NCBI RefSeq assembly: GCF_030817215.1
Contig: NZ_JAUSZA010000001.1
Location: 1,462,501-1,526,500, forward strand
Source of the DNA: Paenibacillus sp. V4I3
GTDB lineage: Bacteria > Bacillota > Bacilli > Paenibacillales > NBRC-103111
Direction: 5' to 3'
Length of the DNA stretch: 64,000 nt
A program made the position numbers and the translations under genes. Shown piece after piece: positions 62,343-64,000 of the stretch. The notes under the pieces were generated by a model. It was not told the origin of the DNA. It did not search any database and worked only from the letters and a program-made list of their open reading frames with translations. Every line of letters starts with the position of its first letter. Position 1 is the stretch's first letter.

Positions 62343-63524
62343 ATGATCCATTACTGGCTTGTACTACTCACTATTGCCGTCGCAGTCGCCTATATAGCGG
62401 ACAAGATCAAACAGCCGTATCCAACATTGCTGGTTATTGCAGGGCTATTGTTGGGGGTCATACCGATTCCTGCTCTGGATGAAATCAAAACGTATGTCGC
62501 TTCGGATCACGTCTTTCAAACAGCAGTCATTCTGATCTTTCTGTCAGCTTTAATAGGGGATGCGGCCCTTAAGCTGCATGTTCAAGAATTAAAAGCAAAT
62601 AAACGACCGATTCTCTTACTCTCATTGCTAGGTACATTCATTACTTTTGTGCTAATCGCAGGACTTTGTAACGCTCTGTTAGGTCTTTCTTTACAAAAGT
62701 CCTTGGTGTTCGGTGCACTAATGGCCGCGACAGACCCTGTGTCGGTGCTTAGCATTTTTAAATCTATGGGATTAAATGAAAAGCTGTCCACGATTGTTGA
62801 AGGCGAAAGCTTGGCCAATGATGGTGTAGCCGTTGTTTTATTCAAGATTGCAGCGGTTACAACGGTTCTCAGTGCTTCAGGAACCCTGGAAGGTGCTGTG
62901 GAATTCGTGAAAGTTGTCCTCGGCGGTATGATTATTGGTGTGGTCGGAGGATTCATTGCCTCAAGAATTACTTCGAAAATCGATAACTATTTGGTTGAAA
63001 TAGGGCTTTCTATTGTTCTATTCTATGGGGTTTTTGAAATGGCAGAGATGTTTCACCTATCTGGAGTGATTTCCGTCGTATTTGCAGGTCTATTATTGGG
63101 GACATATGGGAAAAAGATTGGGATGTCCGACTTTACACTTGAGAAAATGGACTCCTTCTGGGAAGTGATAGCTTTTATAGCCAATGCTTTAATCTTCCTT
63201 ATGGTAGGGCTAGAGATTTCAAATATTGATTTTACGGACAAATGGCTGGAGATTGGCGGGAGCATTCTGATTGTAGTGGCTGCAAGATTTATTGCAGTCT
63301 ATGTTAGTCTGCTCAGGGATCGTTCGATCCCTAGTGCGTGGAAGCCTATTATTGCTTGGGGCGGTCTGAAGGGTTCCTTATCCATTGCATTGATCCTCAG
63401 TATATCTCCGTCCTTTGAAGGCCGTGACTTATTGTTAGCCATGACCTTCAGTAATGTGGTCTTTTCTCTTCTGATTCAGGGCACTACGGTTAGCAAATTG
63501 GTGTCTAAATTAAAGGTTAGCTAG
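62343..63524 (+). CDS. Na+/H+ antiporter, CPA1 (NhaP/NhaK-like) family
   Basis: A membrane protein of 393 residues with about 12 helices. HYWLVLLTIAVAVAYIADKI and QPYPTLLVIAGLLLGVIPIP open the family domain; the ion-binding core shows AALMAATDPVSVLSIFKSMG (the ATDP motif) and EGESLANDGVAVVLFKIA (the ND pair). AWGGLKGSLSIALILSISPS is a further CPA1 signature. ATG 62343 follows GGGGGAGGAATCAA; upstream in-frame codons are not hydrophobic. It exchanges protons for sodium or potassium for pH and salt balance. Its stop overlaps the convergent DoxX gene by eight bases. Confidence 0.92.
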   Translation: MIHYWLVLLTIAVAVAYIADKIKQPYPTLLVIAGLLLGVIPIPALDEIKTYVASDHVFQTAVILIFLSALIGDAALKLHVQELKANKRPILLLSLLGTFITFVLIAGLCNALLGLSLQKSLVFGALMAATDPVSVLSIFKSMGLNEKLSTIVEGESLANDGVAVVLFKIAAVTTVLSASGTLEGAVEFVKVVLGGMIIGVVGGFIASRITSKIDNYLVEIGLSIVLFYGVFEMAEMFHLSGVISVVFAGLLLGTYGKKIGMSDFTLEKMDSFWEVIAFIANALIFLMVGLEISNIDFTDKWLEIGGSILIVVAARFIAVYVSLLRDRSIPSAWKPIIAWGGLKGSLSIALILSISPSFEGRDLLLAMTFSNVVFSLLIQGTTVSKLVSKLKVS

Positions 63525-63960
63525 CACTGCCAGCCAAGAGAACCGCTGCGAGAAACACGAGCTGCAGCAGCGTTCGAGCGAGCAGCTTAGGCGTAGGTCT
63601 TCCGCCGATGGTTAATCGTTCCCGGGCTGCCTTCACATTGGCTGGAAACATGGCTATTAGCAGCATCGCCAAGCAGATGGAAGCCACGCGGGAGGTAGCG
63701 GGGAGGAGAATGCCGATGGCTCCGGCAATTTCCAGCCAACCAGTGGCAGTAATCAGCCAATTCGGCCTCGGGAATGCGGGTGGAACCATCCGGATCAGGT
63801 CTTGTCGGCTTTTACCCCAGTGAGCGGAAGCGGTAACCAGCAGCATAACGGCTACCGCTCCTTGGAGCGAAGTTTGCCAACCGTCGAAATAGGACCAGCC
63901 GAACAGGCCTAGAACCCTAAATAGCGTAAACGAAACAACAAGCACATAAAAAGGTACCAT
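63517..63960 (-). CDS. DoxX-family membrane protein
   Basis: A four-helix membrane protein of 147 residues. GWQTSLQGAVAVMLLVTASA is followed by HWGKSRQDLIRMVPPAFPRP, then NWLITATGWLEIAGAIGILL and MLLIAMFPANVKAARE; the last two segments with the invariant Glu and Pro-Ala-Asn are typical of the DoxX group. The function is unproved. GGAGGG precedes the ATG. It is GC-richer than the antiporter gene and is the last feature of the window. It is unrelated in sequence detail to the DoxX-like protein at 54329. Confidence 0.88.
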   Translation of the reverse strand: MVPFYVLVVSFTLFRVLGLFGWSYFDGWQTSLQGAVAVMLLVTASAHWGKSRQDLIRMVPPAFPRPNWLITATGWLEIAGAIGILLPATSRVASICLAMLLIAMFPANVKAARERLTIGGRPTPKLLARTLLQLVFLAAVLLAGSAS

Positions 63961-64000
63961 GGGTATCCCTCCGTTAAAGTCTATTGGCTTGAATTGGCTT

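Overview
The window looks like a chromosome segment of a spore-forming, low-to-mid GC Firmicute, most likely Paenibacillus or a close relative. The evidence is Bacillus-type rRNA and tRNA genes, a sigW-rsiW-cdaA-cdaR-glmM-glmS core block with a glmS ribozyme, a gerA-type spore germination operon, an RNase J, sugar ABC transporters without their own ATPase, and strong AGGAGG ribosome sites with many TTG/GTG starts.

Layout. 1-2.6 kb: 3' part of a 23S rRNA gene, 5S rRNA and twelve tRNA genes closed by a terminator. 2.8-14 kb: core genes (PEP carboxylase, EamA transporter, sigma-W and its anti-sigma factor, diadenylate cyclase CdaA with CdaR, GlmM, glmS ribozyme and GlmS). Two sigma-W-type promoters are visible, one before sigW and one starting on the sigW stop codon. 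14-44 kb: an accessory region full of broken genes, duplications and foreign-looking DNA. It contains an IS3 relic, a broken FIST gene, LysR regulators with a duplicated 3' end, a 970-bp tandem duplication carrying two almost identical GC-rich SDR genes beside an HbpS/GlcG-like gene, an acetate-transporter-like gene, and relics of sugar-use genes. Most interesting is a repeated redox module: AraC regulator, YwrO-type flavin quinone reductase, SDR, and an LtrA membrane protein with a response regulator. A gerA-type operon lies inside this module. 44-63.9 kb: mostly ordinary genes (VOC protein, broken glycerate kinase next to a 2-hydroxyacid dehydrogenase, a GntR/LacI regulator with a sugar ABC transporter, metallo-hydrolase, MsrAB, NarX/NarL-like two-component pair, MFS transporters, RNase J, Na+/H+ antiporter, DoxX).

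Main new observation. Five promoters in the accessory region share one architecture: an AAATGAACAA box, a TCGGACTTT-like segment, AAGYGA-like bases where a -35 would be, and a TATAGT/TAAAGT -10 box whose first base lies exactly 53 bp from the start of the upstream box. They precede ywrO-sdr, a decayed ywrO copy, ltrA-RR (other strand), a second sdr, and a decayed sdr copy. With two paralogous AraC-family regulators beside them, this suggests a locally expanded, activator-dependent regulon for electrophile, quinone or carbonyl stress. That function is an inference.

How genes work together. PEPC feeds oxaloacetate. GlmM and GlmS make amino-sugar precursors for the wall, under c-di-AMP (CdaA/CdaR) and sigma-W envelope stress control. 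The GntR/LacI regulator probably controls itself and the sugar transporter through a shared palindrome. The TetR gene and its divergent hydrolase share a CTTGACAT operator region.
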